Origin: Burkholderiales bacterium | GTDB taxonomy: Bacteria; Pseudomonadota; Gammaproteobacteria; Burkholderiales; Casimicrobiaceae | Length of the DNA stretch: 64,000 nt | Direction of reading: 5' to 3' | NCBI GenBank assembly: GCA_020851235.1 | Contig: JADZDD010000038.1 | Span: forward strand, 1 to 64,000 | In this document: piece by piece, positions 44,591 to 54,062 of the stretch | How the letters are laid out: each line of letters starts with the position of its first letter | Numbering within the stretch: position 1 is the stretch's first letter | Program-made: the position numbers and the translations under genes | The notes under the pieces: generated by a model | Databases searched by the model: none | Told to the model about the DNA's origin: nothing | What the model saw: the letters and a program-made list of their open reading frames with translations, nothing else

Positions 44591-46012
44591 TCACGCCGCC
44601 GCGGGGCGCACGCGCCGGCGCGTGTCGAGCCGGGCGGTGGCACCGCCGGCAAGACGGCCGCGCAGCGACTTGATCTTGTGCGCCATCTCGCTGCCCATCG
44701 ACCACTGCGGCGCGGACGGCGGCGCGTAGCCCGCGGCCGCTTCACGCTTGGCCACGGCGTCCTTTGCAACGTCGAAGGCGGCGGCGAACGAATTGAGCCG
44801 CCCAAGCCCTTGCGTAAAGAACGCGTCGCCGAAGAACCCGGCCGGCTCCCGCCCCTCGCACCCGAAGGTGGGACGATCCGGCGCGGCATCGGCGATCACC
44901 AGAGTGAATTCATCGGCGAGCGGCTCGACGAACTGGCCCGACCGGCACGCGGAGACGACGATGATGCGCCACTTGATGCCGGCGTCGTCGAGGAGTTGCT
45001 TCAGGCCGCTGGGTCCGAGATCGACGAGCGTGAGCGGCGGCTGCACGGCCTCGAGCCCGCCATCGCGCACGGCGGGGGCGGCGAGATAGAGCATCACCAC
45101 ATCGGTCTCGGGATCGATGATGGCGCCGATCTCGTCGAGCGCCTCGCGAAGGTGGGTGACGGTGGCAAACGGCGTGGTGACGAGGGTGCGCGGGCTGTTC
45201 ACGAGCACGAGCGAGCGCTCGCGCGTGCCCCAGCGTCCGTCCATCGCCCGCTGCGCCGCCTCGACACTTTCCCGATACGCGTCGTCGGTCGCATCGGGCG
45301 CGAAGCCGACGAAGTACAGGTCGGACTCGCTGGAGCGCTCGTCGGCGAGGTTGGCGAGCGCGTCGTCGAGAAGGTACGACTGCGCGGCGAGCACGGCTTC
45401 GGACCCGGCGTCGAGGTCGCCGCTTCGCACCTGGGCCGCGTCGTCGCCCGCAACGCGCCACCACGGCTCGCTCTCGTAGAGGGCATCGCCGAGCCAGATC
45501 GGTGTGGACAGCAAGGCGCCCCCCAGGATCGCGCGCAACCAAAGGTACGACGGCGGCGGCGACAGCGCGACCGCGACGCACCGCACGAGGAGCAGCACGA
45601 CCCACACGAGGAAGAGGTACTCGACGGCACTGCCCACGTCGACCGCCTCGATGCGGGCGCCGGCGATCAGCGCCGCGTAATGCAGCACCTGAACGAGCGG
45701 CAACGCCGCGAACACGAGCACGACGATGGCAAGCGCGGCTTCGCGCTGTCGAACCCAGATCGCGACGAGCGCGGCGCCGAACACGAGGAGCGCCGCCGAA
45801 TGGAGCTCGGCGCCGGCACCGAAAACGACGAATTCGCGCGGCGGCGACGTGCGCAGGTAGTCGCCGCCGACGTCGATCAGCGCGGAGACGATGAAGAGCA
45901 GGATCGCCTGTGCAAGGTCGATCCGGAAATCGGCTTGACGCACCCGCAAGAAGGCGGCGAGCCGCGCCCCGGCGCGCAGGTTGCGCAGCAGGTTGCCAAG
46001 CGCTGGGCCCAT
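44591..46012 (-). CDS. Peptidase C13-family membrane protein, apparently lacking the catalytic His
   Basis: 473 aa. The N-terminal ~190 residues hold about five membrane segments (ILLFIVSALIDVGG, ALLVFGAALVAIWV, LAIVVLVFAALPLVQVL, YLFLVWVVLLLVRCVAV and a weaker one). The C-terminal half is a legumain-like C13 domain: FVGFAPDATDDAYRESVEAAQ near 238, the Cys region IIVVSACRSGQFVEPL near 350, and RPTFGCEGREPAGFFGDAFF near 385. In active relatives I recall a Ser-His-Gly after the FLYL strand; here it reads LYLAAPAV near 309. Loss of that His should abolish proteolysis. The gene shares its strand with the thrC operon but is 25 bp away, so co-transcription is possible. Confidence 0.8.
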   Translation of the reverse strand: MGPALGNLLRNLRAGARLAAFLRVRQADFRIDLAQAILLFIVSALIDVGGDYLRTSPPREFVVFGAGAELHSAALLVFGAALVAIWVRQREAALAIVVLVFAALPLVQVLHYAALIAGARIEAVDVGSAVEYLFLVWVVLLLVRCVAVALSPPPSYLWLRAILGGALLSTPIWLGDALYESEPWWRVAGDDAAQVRSGDLDAGSEAVLAAQSYLLDDALANLADERSSESDLYFVGFAPDATDDAYRESVEAAQRAMDGRWGTRERSLVLVNSPRTLVTTPFATVTHLREALDEIGAIIDPETDVVMLYLAAPAVRDGGLEAVQPPLTLVDLGPSGLKQLLDDAGIKWRIIVVSACRSGQFVEPLADEFTLVIADAAPDRPTFGCEGREPAGFFGDAFFTQGLGRLNSFAAAFDVAKDAVAKREAAAGYAPPSAPQWSMGSEMAHKIKSLRGRLAGGATARLDTRRRVRPAAA

Positions 46013-46037
46013 CGACGTGCGCGGCGCGTCCCTCGAA

Positions 46038-47459
46038 TCAGGCGAGCGCCGCGTGCTCCTCGATGTACGCCTTCACCCGCGCCACGTCGGCCGGCAGCAC
46101 GGTATAGCGCTGCGGCCGCGCCTCGAGCCCGATGAAGGCATCGGGTCGCGCCGGTTCGCAGCCCAGCGCCTCGAGGATCGTCGCGCCGAATTTCGCCGGG
46201 AGCGCCGTCTCGACGCACACGGTGGTGACGGCGGGATCGCGCCGCGCGAGCGCGGCGTGCACGCCGTCGGCGGTGTGCGGATCGATCGTCACGCCGTAGC
46301 GCTCGTGCACGGTGCGGATCGCCGCCAGCCGATCGGCGTGCGTGCTCCGCTGCGACACGAACCCTGCGGCCTGCACGGCGGCCCAGTGGCGCGTGGCGGC
46401 GAGGTCGAAGCCGCCGTCGCGGGCCAACTCGTCCCACAGCGCACGGACGACGGCGGGATCGCGACCGACGACGTCGAAGATGAAGCGCTCGAAGTTCGAC
46501 GCCTTGGCGATGTCCATCGACGGCGACGACGTGACGTGGGTTTCGGCCGCACGGCGCGGGCGATAGCGGCCGGTGCGGAAGAACTCGTCGAGGACGTCGT
46601 TCTCGTTCGTGGCGAGGATGAGGCGCCGGATCGGCAGGCCCAACGCGCGTGCCACGTAGGCGGACAGGATGTTGCCGAAATTGCCCGAAGGCACGGCGAA
46701 GTCGACCACCTCGTCGTTGCTGCGCGTGGCCGCAAAGTATCCCGAGAAGTAGTACACGACCTGGGCGACGATGCGCCCCCAGTTGATCGAATTGACGGCA
46801 CCGATCGCGTAGCGGGCCTTGAACGCGGCATCGGCGTTGATCGCCTTCACGACATCCTGGCAGTCGTCGAAGGTGCCCTCGATGGCGAGGTTGTGGATGT
46901 TGGCGTCGGTGAGCGCGTACATCTGCGCGCGCTGGAAGGCGCTCATCCGGCCATGGGGCGAGAGCATGAACACCGCGACGCCCTGCCGGCCCTTGAGCGC
47001 ATGCTCCGCGGCGCTGCCGGTATCTCCCGACGTGGCGCCGACGATGTTGACCGTGCGCCCCTCGCGGGCCAGAACGTACTCGAACAGGTTGCCGAGGAGC
47101 TGCAGCGCGATGTCCTTGAAGGCGAGCGTCGGGCCGTTGGACACGTGCAGGAGGGCGAGCCCCGGCTCGAGCACGGTGAGCGGCGTGATCGCGGCGGATC
47201 CGAAGGTCCCGGTCGTGTACGTCGCGCGCAGGAGGCGCGCGAGCTCGGCGCGGGGGATGTCGTCGCAGAAGCGCTCGCAGACCGCGAGCGCCAGATCGAC
47301 GTAACTCGCCGATCGCAGTGCCGCGAGCTCGGCCGGTGCAAAGCGCGGATACGTCTCCGGCACGGCGAGGCCGCCATCGGGGGCGAGCCCTTCGAGCAGG
47401 ACCGCGCAGAACGGCTGCGGTGCGGCGCTCCATGCGCCACGGGTGCTCACATAGCGCAT
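46038..47459 (-). CDS. thrC: Threonine synthase
   Basis: 473 aa, the long gamma-proteobacterial/yeast-like class. It converts O-phosphohomoserine to threonine with PLP. Visible marks: MRYVSTRGAW at the start, DGGLAVPETYPRF near 32, GPTLAFKDIALQLLGN near 108 (PLP Lys in FKD), GATSGDTGSAAEHAL near 143, and VPSGNFGNILSAYVARALGLP near 258. It is the last gene of the operon, 12 bp after hom. A homoserine kinase gene is not present here and must lie elsewhere. Confidence 0.95.
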   Translation of the reverse strand: MRYVSTRGAWSAAPQPFCAVLLEGLAPDGGLAVPETYPRFAPAELAALRSASYVDLALAVCERFCDDIPRAELARLLRATYTTGTFGSAAITPLTVLEPGLALLHVSNGPTLAFKDIALQLLGNLFEYVLAREGRTVNIVGATSGDTGSAAEHALKGRQGVAVFMLSPHGRMSAFQRAQMYALTDANIHNLAIEGTFDDCQDVVKAINADAAFKARYAIGAVNSINWGRIVAQVVYYFSGYFAATRSNDEVVDFAVPSGNFGNILSAYVARALGLPIRRLILATNENDVLDEFFRTGRYRPRRAAETHVTSSPSMDIAKASNFERFIFDVVGRDPAVVRALWDELARDGGFDLAATRHWAAVQAAGFVSQRSTHADRLAAIRTVHERYGVTIDPHTADGVHAALARRDPAVTTVCVETALPAKFGATILEALGCEPARPDAFIGLEARPQRYTVLPADVARVKAYIEEHAALA

Positions 47460-47471
47460 CGCGATTCCCGG

Positions 47472-48803
47472 TCAGTTGAGCTCTTCGAGGCGGATGCGCA
47501 CGACCTTGCCGCGCACCGTCGGCAGCGCCTCGATCTTCGCGATCGCATCGTCGATGTTGCGCTCGACGGTGCGATGCGTGAGCAGGATGATGTCGGTCTC
47601 ATGCTCGCCCTCCGGCGGCTCCTTCTGGATCATCGCGTCGATCGAGATCTCGCGGTCGGCGAGGATGCGGGTGATGTCGGCGAGCACGCCGGGCCTGTCG
47701 TCGACGCGCAGACGCAGGTAGTAGCTCGTCACGACGTCGCCGATCGGCAGGATGGGAACGTCGGTGAGCTGGTCGGGCTGGAACGCGAGATGCGGCACGC
47801 GGTGCCCGGGGTCCGCGGTGTGCATGCGCGTCACGTCGACCAGGTCGGCGATGACGGCACTGGCGGTCGGCTCCGCGCCGGCGCCGGCGCCGTAATACAG
47901 CGTCGCGCCCACCGCATCGCCCTTGACCAGCACGGCATTCATGGCGCCTTCGACGTTGGCGATGAGGCGCGTCGCCGGAATGAGCGTGGGATGGACGCGA
48001 AGCTCGATCCCCTCGTGGCCGTTGACGCGGGTGCGACGCGTGATGCCCAGGAGCTTGATGCGATAGCCCAGCTCCTCCGCGTAGCGCAGATCCTCGCGGG
48101 TGAGTCGGCTGATGCCCTCGGCGTAGGCACGATCGAACTGCATCGGCACGCCAAAGGCGATCGCCGACATGATGGTGAGCTTGTGCGCGGCATCGATCCC
48201 CTCGACGTCGAACGTGGGATCGGCCTCGGCGTAGCCGCGGGCCTGCGCCTCGGCGAGAACGTCGGCGAAGCTGCGGCCGCTGGCACGCATCTCGGAGAGG
48301 ATGAAGTTCGACGTGCCGTTGATGATTCCGGCGAGCCATTCGATGCGGTTGGCGGTGAGCCCCTCGCGCAACGCCTTGATGATCGGAACGCCCCCGGCGA
48401 CCGCCGCCTCGAAGGCGACCATGACGCCCTTGGCCGACGCGGCGGCGAAGATCTCGTTGCCGTGCAACGCCAGCAGCGCCTTGTTCGCGGTCACCACGTG
48501 CTTGCCGTGCGCGATCGCATCGAGCACGAGCGTGCGGGCGTCGCCGACGCCGCCGATGAGCTCGCACACGATGTCGACGTCGTCGCGCCGCACGACCGCC
48601 GCGAGATCGGCGGACAGCGCGGCACCGGGCCGCGCCGCGAGCGTCTCCCGCGCGCGCTCCGGCGTGCGCGTGCCCACGGCCGTGATGCGGATCGGCCGCC
48701 CGGCACGGCGCGTGATCTCCTCCTGATTGCGGTGCAGGACGTCCCAGACGCCGCGCCCCACCGTGCCGAAGCCCAGGAGGCCAACGTGGAGAGGCTTCAT
48801 CAT
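47472..48803 (-). CDS. hom: Homoserine dehydrogenase
   Basis: 443 aa. It reduces aspartate semialdehyde to homoserine, the branch point for threonine and methionine. N-terminal nucleotide loop GLLGFGTVGRGVWDVL, catalytic domain with EAAVAGGVPIIKALREGLTANRI near 133 and GIINGTSNFIL near 158, ADPTFDVEGIDAAHK near 197, then a C-terminal ACT domain from about 350 (YYLRLRVDDRPGVLADIT) that normally mediates threonine feedback. The ATG at 48803 overlaps the aminotransferase stop (ATGA). It is the monofunctional form without aspartokinase. Confidence 0.95.
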   Translation of the reverse strand: MMKPLHVGLLGFGTVGRGVWDVLHRNQEEITRRAGRPIRITAVGTRTPERARETLAARPGAALSADLAAVVRRDDVDIVCELIGGVGDARTLVLDAIAHGKHVVTANKALLALHGNEIFAAASAKGVMVAFEAAVAGGVPIIKALREGLTANRIEWLAGIINGTSNFILSEMRASGRSFADVLAEAQARGYAEADPTFDVEGIDAAHKLTIMSAIAFGVPMQFDRAYAEGISRLTREDLRYAEELGYRIKLLGITRRTRVNGHEGIELRVHPTLIPATRLIANVEGAMNAVLVKGDAVGATLYYGAGAGAEPTASAVIADLVDVTRMHTADPGHRVPHLAFQPDQLTDVPILPIGDVVTSYYLRLRVDDRPGVLADITRILADREISIDAMIQKEPPEGEHETDIILLTHRTVERNIDDAIAKIEALPTVRGKVVRIRLEELN

Positions 48804-50029
48804 CGTGTGTTCCGGCGGTGGTAGTCGTGGAGGAAGTGCCCGATGCGCGCCATCGCATCGGTGAGATCGTCACCGTTGGGCAGGAAAACGAGGCGCAGGT
48901 GATCCGGATGCGGCCAGTTGAAGCCCGTCCCCTGCACCACAAGCACGCGCTGCGCCTCGAGCAGTTCGAGGATGAACGCCTGGTCGTCGGCGATCGGATA
49001 CACGCGCGGATCGAGCCGCGGGAAGAGGTAGAGCGCGGCCTTCGGCTTGACGCAGGTCACGCCGGGCAGCGCGGTGACGAGGCTGTAGGCAAGGTCGCGC
49101 TGGCGTGCAAGCCGTCCCCCGGGCTGCACGAGGTCGTCGATGCTCTGATAGCCGTGAAGCGCCGTCTGGATCGCGAGCTGGCCGGGGACGTTGGCGCAAA
49201 GCCGCATCGATGCCAGGATGTTGATGCCCTCGAGGTAGTCGCGGGCGTGACGCTTGTCGCCGGAGACGACCATCCAGCCGCTGCGATAGCCGCAGGCGCG
49301 GTAGTTCTTCGACAACCCGTTGAACGTCACGAAGAGGAGATCGTCGGCCAGGGACGCGATCGACACGTGCCGCTCGCCGTCGTAGAGCATGCGATCGTAG
49401 ATCTCGTCGGCGAACACGACGAGATCGTGCTCGCGCGCCACCTCGCAGATCTCGCGCAGGACTTCGACCGGATACACCGCACCGGTCGGATTGTTCGGAT
49501 TGATGACCACGATGGCGCGCGTCGCCGGCGTGATCTTGCGCCGGACGTCGGCGACGTCCGGGAGCCAGCCGGCACCCTCGTCGCACAGGTAGTGCACGGC
49601 CCGCCCGCCGGCCAGGCTCACGGCAGCGGTCCACAGCGGATAGTCCGGCGCGGGCACGAGCACCTCGTCGCCGTTGTCGAGCAGGCCCTGCATCGACATC
49701 ACGATGAGCTCGGACACGCCGTTGCCGATGATGATGTCGTCGAGCTCCACCGCAGGGATGCGCTTCTCCTGCGTGTAGTGCATGATCGCCTTGCGCGCCG
49801 AGAAGAGTCCCTTCGAATCCGAGTAGCCCGACGCCTGCGGCAGATTGACGATCACGTCGCGGCGCATCTCGTCGGGCGTGTCGAAGCCGAACGGCGCGAG
49901 GTTGCCGATGTTGAGCTTGATGATGCGATGCCCCTCCTCCTCGAGCAGGCGCGCGCGCTCGAGCACCGGACCGCGGATGTCGTAGCAGACATTCGCGAGC
50001 TTGGCGGACTTGCGGATGGCCTTGTGCAT
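48800..50029 (-). CDS. Class I/II aminotransferase, AlaA-like
   Basis: 409 aa, fold-type I PLP enzyme. MHKAIRKSAKLANVCYDIRGPV at the start and IIKLNIGNLAPFGF near 37 match the AlaA (glutamate-pyruvate aminotransferase) group. Also visible are VINPNNPTGAVYP near 183, FADEIYDRMLYDG near 215, and the PLP Lys in FNGLSKNYRACGYRSGWM near 243. It probably interconverts alanine and 2-oxoacids. It lies between a second aminotransferase (5 bp upstream) and hom (overlapping), so both are tied to threonine-branch expression. Confidence 0.87.
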   Translation of the reverse strand: MHKAIRKSAKLANVCYDIRGPVLERARLLEEEGHRIIKLNIGNLAPFGFDTPDEMRRDVIVNLPQASGYSDSKGLFSARKAIMHYTQEKRIPAVELDDIIIGNGVSELIVMSMQGLLDNGDEVLVPAPDYPLWTAAVSLAGGRAVHYLCDEGAGWLPDVADVRRKITPATRAIVVINPNNPTGAVYPVEVLREICEVAREHDLVVFADEIYDRMLYDGERHVSIASLADDLLFVTFNGLSKNYRACGYRSGWMVVSGDKRHARDYLEGINILASMRLCANVPGQLAIQTALHGYQSIDDLVQPGGRLARQRDLAYSLVTALPGVTCVKPKAALYLFPRLDPRVYPIADDQAFILELLEAQRVLVVQGTGFNWPHPDHLRLVFLPNGDDLTDAMARIGHFLHDYHRRNTR

Positions 50030-50034
50030 GGTCG

Positions 50035-51243
50035 TCACGACGGGCGGGGCAGGTCGCCGCGACGCAGCATCTCGCGGATGCCACGCACTGCCTGCCGGAT
50101 GCGGTGCTCGTTCTCGATGAGCGCGAAGCGCACGTAGCCATCGCCGTACTCGCCGAACCCCACCCCGGGCGACACCGAGACCTTCGCCTGCGCGAGCAGG
50201 AGCTTCGCAAACTCGAGCGAGCCGAGCGCGCGATAGGGCTCGGGGATGCGCGCCCACACGTACATCGACGCGTGCGGCACGTCGACCAGCCACCCCGCCT
50301 CGTGCAGCCCCTTGACCAGCACGTCGCGGCGCGCCTGATAGTGCGCGGCGATCTCGCGCACGCAGTCCTGCGGGCCCTCGAGCGCGGCGATGGCCGCCAC
50401 CTGCAGCGGCGTGAAGGTGCCGTAGTCGTGGTAGCCCTTGATGCGACCCAGCGCCGCCACGAGTTCGCGGTTGCCGACCATGAAGCCGATGCGCCATCCC
50501 GCCATGTTGTAGCTCTTCGACATCGTGAAGAACTCGACCGCGACGTCGCGCGCGCCCGGCACCTGCATGATCGACGGCGCCCGCCAGCCGTCGAAGGTGA
50601 TGTCGGCGTAGGCCAGGTCGTGCACGATCCAGATGCCGTACTCGCGGGCGAGCGCCACGAGCTTCTCGAAGAACGGCAGCTCGACGCACTGCGCGGTCGG
50701 ATTCGCCGGGAAATTCACGATCAGCATCTTGGGCTTCGGGTAGCACATGCGGATCGTGCGTTCGAGCTCGGCGAAGAAATCGACGTCCGGCGTCAACTGC
50801 ACGTGAATGATGTCGGCACCGGCGATCACCGGTCCGTAGATGTGGATCGGATAGCTCGGATTCGGCACCAGCACGGTGTCGCCGCGACCGAGCGTGGCCA
50901 AGGCGAGATGCGCGATGCCCTCCTTGCTGCCGATCGTCACGATCGCTTCGGTCTCGGGATCGAAGTCGACGGCGAAGCGGCGCGCATACCAGTGGCAGAT
51001 CGCGCGCCGCAGCCGTGGGATGCCCTTGCTCACCGAGTAGCCGTGCGTGTCGGGACGTTGCACGGTCTCGACCAGCTTGTCGACGATGTGCCGCGGCGTC
51101 GGCCCGTCGGGGTTGCCCATCCCGAAGTCGATGATGTCCTCGCCGCGGCGCCGCGCCGCCATCTTGAGCTCGGAAGTGATCGAAAAGACGTACGGCGGCA
51201 GGCGCTCGATGCGAGCGAACGAGGTGACCGGAGGGGAGGACAT
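50035..51243 (-). CDS. alaC: Class I/II aminotransferase, AlaC-like
   Basis: 402 aa. [39 protein letters not shown] (in pieces, about 12-50) is characteristic of AlaC/YfdZ. Also [16 protein letters not shown] near 175, [14 protein letters not shown] near 208, and the PLP Lys in [18 protein letters not shown] near 238. AlaC makes alanine from pyruvate and glutamate. The ATG at 51243 is chosen; the open frame to 51318 shows no homology. It is the first gene of the alaC/aminotransferase/hom/thrC operon, an order I recall as common in betaproteobacteria. Confidence 0.88.
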   Translation of the reverse strand: MSSPPVTSFARIERLPPYVFSITSELKMAARRRGEDIIDFGMGNPDGPTPRHIVDKLVETVQRPDTHGYSVSKGIPRLRRAICHWYARRFAVDFDPETEAIVTIGSKEGIAHLALATLGRGDTVLVPNPSYPIHIYGPVIAGADIIHVQLTPDVDFFAELERTIRMCYPKPKMLIVNFPANPTAQCVELPFFEKLVALAREYGIWIVHDLAYADITFDGWRAPSIMQVPGARDVAVEFFTMSKSYNMAGWRIGFMVGNRELVAALGRIKGYHDYGTFTPLQVAAIAALEGPQDCVREIAAHYQARRDVLVKGLHEAGWLVDVPHASMYVWARIPEPYRALGSLEFAKLLLAQAKVSVSPGVGFGEYGDGYVRFALIENEHRIRQAVRGIREMLRRGDLPRPS

Positions 51244-51484
51244 CGGAAGGATCCTTAGCGTCAGCGCCCGGAACCGTCCGAGCGACGTAAGTGGTCGCCT
51301 GACGCGACCGCTGCGCATTCTAGCAGAAGGGCGCGCACCGCCTGCGCCGCGCGCGGTCGCGATTCCACCCCGTCAGGGTTTGCTTCCGGGCGCGGGGGCG
51401 CACCGCGTATCGTGTACATTGGTAAACCGCGCGCTGCATCCGCGGGGCGCGCGGCCAACCCCGACGCGATTGCCCCGGCCCCAC

Positions 51485-51871
51485 GTGAAATTCCACCTGC
51501 AAGCCCCGTCGCTCCACGTCGTGACCGGAACCGGCCCGGGGTGGGTGCGCGTGGGCGTGACCGAATATCGCGACAACGTCGTGCTCTTGCCCGACGACGT
51601 CGTTCCCGGGTGGGCGCCGACCGGGATCGAGGGGCTTGCCGAGGCCGATTTCACGCGTCTTCTCGAGCACGCGCCGGAACTCGTCCTGCTCGGCACCGGC
51701 GAACGCCAGCACTTCTTCCACCCGCGGCTCATCCGCGCGCTCACGGCGGCACGCATCGGCGTGGAGACGATGGATACGCGCGCGGCGTGCCGCACGTTCA
51801 ACATTCTCGTCGCCGAAGATCGACGCGTCGCCGCCGCGATCATCGTCCGCCGCGACCCGGTGACAGCGTAG
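51485..51871 (+). CDS. Mth938-like (DUF498) domain protein
   Basis: 128 aa from a GTG at 51485 (VKFHLQAPSLHVVTG). The compact domain with VTEYRDNVVLLPDDVVPGW, FTRLLEHAPELVLLGTGERQHF and GVETMDTRAACRTFNILVAEDRRVAAAIIV matches the Mth938/NDUFAF3-like family. Mitochondrial members help assemble complex I; the bacterial role is not established. It is divergent from alaC, and its promoter region overlaps that operon's upstream region. The longer open frame back to 51047 lies inside alaC and is not used. Confidence 0.82.
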   Translation: MKFHLQAPSLHVVTGTGPGWVRVGVTEYRDNVVLLPDDVVPGWAPTGIEGLAEADFTRLLEHAPELVLLGTGERQHFFHPRLIRALTAARIGVETMDTRAACRTFNILVAEDRRVAAAIIVRRDPVTA

Positions 51872-51945
51872 CGCGACGACGGCGCCGCCGCTCCGGAAAC
51901 GGGGTTGCAAGCGCGCGCGTGCCGCGCCGGCGTGCCCTCGCCGCG

Positions 51946-52869
51946 TCAGCCCTCGATCAATACCCGCACGTGCTCGGCAACGCTGCGGCCGAGCGCCGAC
52001 AACGCGTAGCCGCCCTCGAGCGAGGAGACGATGCGGCCTTGCGCGTGGCGCCCGGCCACCTGCATCAGCTCGCGCGTCACCCATGCGTAGTCGGCCTCGG
52101 TGAACTTGAGACCGGCCAGCGGATCCTCACGGTGCGCATCGAATCCGGCCGAGATCACGATGAGTTCGGGCTGGAACGATTCGAGCGCCGGCAGCCAGCG
52201 CGTGGTCACCGCGCCGCGGAAGGCGTCGCTGCCCGCCCCGGCCGGCAACGGCACGTTGATCATGTTGGGGGCGGGATCCTCGAAGCCGCTGTACGGGTAC
52301 AGCGGATGCTGGAACGAGCCGACCATGAGCACGCGCGGATCGCCCTCGAAGATGTCCTCGGTCCCGTTGCCGTGATGCACGTCGAAGTCGACGACGGCCA
52401 CGCGCGAGAGCCCGTGGTGCGCGAGCGCGTGCGCGGCACCGACCGCCACGCTGTTGAACAGGCAAAAGCCCATCGCCCGCCGCCGCTCGGCGTGGTGCCC
52501 GGGCGGACGCACGTTGCAAAAGGCGGTCGTGCATTCGCCCGCCATCACGAGGTCCACGCCCAGCACGACGGCACCGGCAGCGTGCAGCGCGGCGTCGAGG
52601 GAATGCGGATTCATCGCCGTATCGGGGTCGAGGTAGTGCAGACCCTGCTGCGGACTCGCCGCCTCGATCGCGTCGATGTACGCTTCACCGTGCACGCGCG
52701 CGATCTGCGCGCGGGTCGCCGCCGTGGCGGTGCGATGCACGAGGTACGCGTCGAGCCCGGCCGCGATCAGGCGATCGTTGACGGCCGCGATGCGCTCGGG
52801 GCACTCGGGGTGGTAATCCCCCATCTCGTGGAGCGCGCAGGACGGATGGGTGATATAGGCGACGGGCAT
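51946..52869 (-). CDS. Histone deacetylase-like amidohydrolase
   Basis: 307 aa, the arginase/deacetylase fold. Zinc and catalytic motifs are clear: HPECPERIAAVNDRL near 20, RPPGHHAERRRAMGFCLFN near 119 (tandem catalytic His), VVDFDVHHGNGTEDIF near 157 (zinc Asp and His), SAGFDAHREDPLAGL near 240 (second zinc Asp), and SSLEGGYAL near 285. Bacterial members deacetylate acetoin-pathway proteins, polyamines or other acetyl-lysine substrates; the substrate is unknown here. The ATG at 52869 begins MPVAYITHPSC. It is divergent from the MoxR gene. Confidence 0.9.
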   Translation of the reverse strand: MPVAYITHPSCALHEMGDYHPECPERIAAVNDRLIAAGLDAYLVHRTATAATRAQIARVHGEAYIDAIEAASPQQGLHYLDPDTAMNPHSLDAALHAAGAVVLGVDLVMAGECTTAFCNVRPPGHHAERRRAMGFCLFNSVAVGAAHALAHHGLSRVAVVDFDVHHGNGTEDIFEGDPRVLMVGSFQHPLYPYSGFEDPAPNMINVPLPAGAGSDAFRGAVTTRWLPALESFQPELIVISAGFDAHREDPLAGLKFTEADYAWVTRELMQVAGRHAQGRIVSSLEGGYALSALGRSVAEHVRVLIEG

Positions 52870-53087
52870 GGCAAGCGCAGCTTTTCGACGTCTTTCCGAT
52901 GAGCGCAGTGTACCGCGCTGCCGGCGGCGCGGACGATGCGGCCCACACGCGCTACAGTGACGGCGAGATTCTTGCTTGCCCCATGCCGCGACCGGTCGTC
53001 GCACCCTTGTCGCGGCCCGCGGTCGCGCTCCGGCCGACGCCGCTGCGCGCTGCCAAGCTTCGGACCTTCCTCACGCCTTCTGCTGCC

Positions 53088-54062
53088 ATGACGCTGCGCC
53101 CCGCTTCCGAGCCCCGCCCCCCCACCGCGATCCGCCTGGCGCAGGTCCAGGCGCAACTCGCCCGCATCGTCGTCGGCAAGGACGCACCGTTGCGCCTCGC
53201 GCTGGCTTGCCTGCTCGCGCGCGGGCATCTGCTCATCGAGGACATTCCGGGCGTGGGGAAGTCGACGCTCGCCCAGGCGCTCGCCGCGACGTTGGGTCTC
53301 AAGTATTCGCGCATCCAGTTCACGAGCGACCTCCTCCCGGCCGACGTGCTCGGCGTATCGATCTACGACGAGCGCAACCAGGCGTTTCGCTTCCATCCCG
53401 GGCCGATCTTCAGTGCCGTGGTGCTCGCCGACGAGATCAACCGGGCGCCGCCAAAGACGCAAAGCGCGCTGCTCGAAGCGATGGAGGAGCGGCAGGTTTC
53501 GCTCGACGGGCAAACGCGCCGGCTGCCCGATCCCTTCTTCGTCATCGCCACGCAAAACCCCATCGAGCAGATCGGAGCGTATCCGCTGCCCGAATCGCAG
53601 CTCGATCGCTTCCTGATGGCGATCGAGTTGGGCTACCCCGACCCGGCCGCCGAGCGCGAACTCCTCGTCGGTGGTGACCGGCGGGCGCACCTTGGCGAAT
53701 TGCCACCGCTCGCCGACGCCGCCACGCTCGCCGACTGGCAGCGCGAGGTCACCGAGATCCACGTCGCGCCGGCGCTGCTCGACTACGTGCAGGCGTTGCT
53801 CGCGGCCTCGCGCGGGCACGGCAGCGACGGCGGCGACGCGAGCTTCGGCGAGTCGGGAACCCGCCGTGGCCTGTCGCCGCGCGCCGGACTCATGCTGCTC
53901 AACGCGGCGCGCGCGCACGCGCTCATCGCAGCGCGGCCGATGGCGCTGCCCGAGGACGTGCAGGCCGTGTTTCCGGCGGTGGCGGGACACCGTCTTGCCG
54001 GCGGCACGCGCGCCGGCGCCGCGCAGGCGCAGGCGCTGCTGCGCGCCGTAGCGCTGCCGTAG
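53088..54062 (+). CDS. MoxR-family AAA+ ATPase
   Basis: 324 aa. Walker [17 protein letters not shown] near 52, Walker B VVLADEINRAPPKTQSALLEAMEE in pieces near 110-130, sensor ATQNPIEQIGAYPLPESQLDRF near 150. MoxR ATPases act as chaperones that help assemble or activate protein complexes, usually with a DUF58 protein and a transglutaminase, as here. The ATG at 53088 gives a normal family length; the frame is open to 52899 with an earlier ATG at 52983. It is immediately followed by the DUF58 gene. Confidence 0.9.
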   Translation: MTLRPASEPRPPTAIRLAQVQAQLARIVVGKDAPLRLALACLLARGHLLIEDIPGVGKSTLAQALAATLGLKYSRIQFTSDLLPADVLGVSIYDERNQAFRFHPGPIFSAVVLADEINRAPPKTQSALLEAMEERQVSLDGQTRRLPDPFFVIATQNPIEQIGAYPLPESQLDRFLMAIELGYPDPAAERELLVGGDRRAHLGELPPLADAATLADWQREVTEIHVAPALLDYVQALLAASRGHGSDGGDASFGESGTRRGLSPRAGLMLLNAARAHALIAARPMALPEDVQAVFPAVAGHRLAGGTRAGAAQAQALLRAVALP

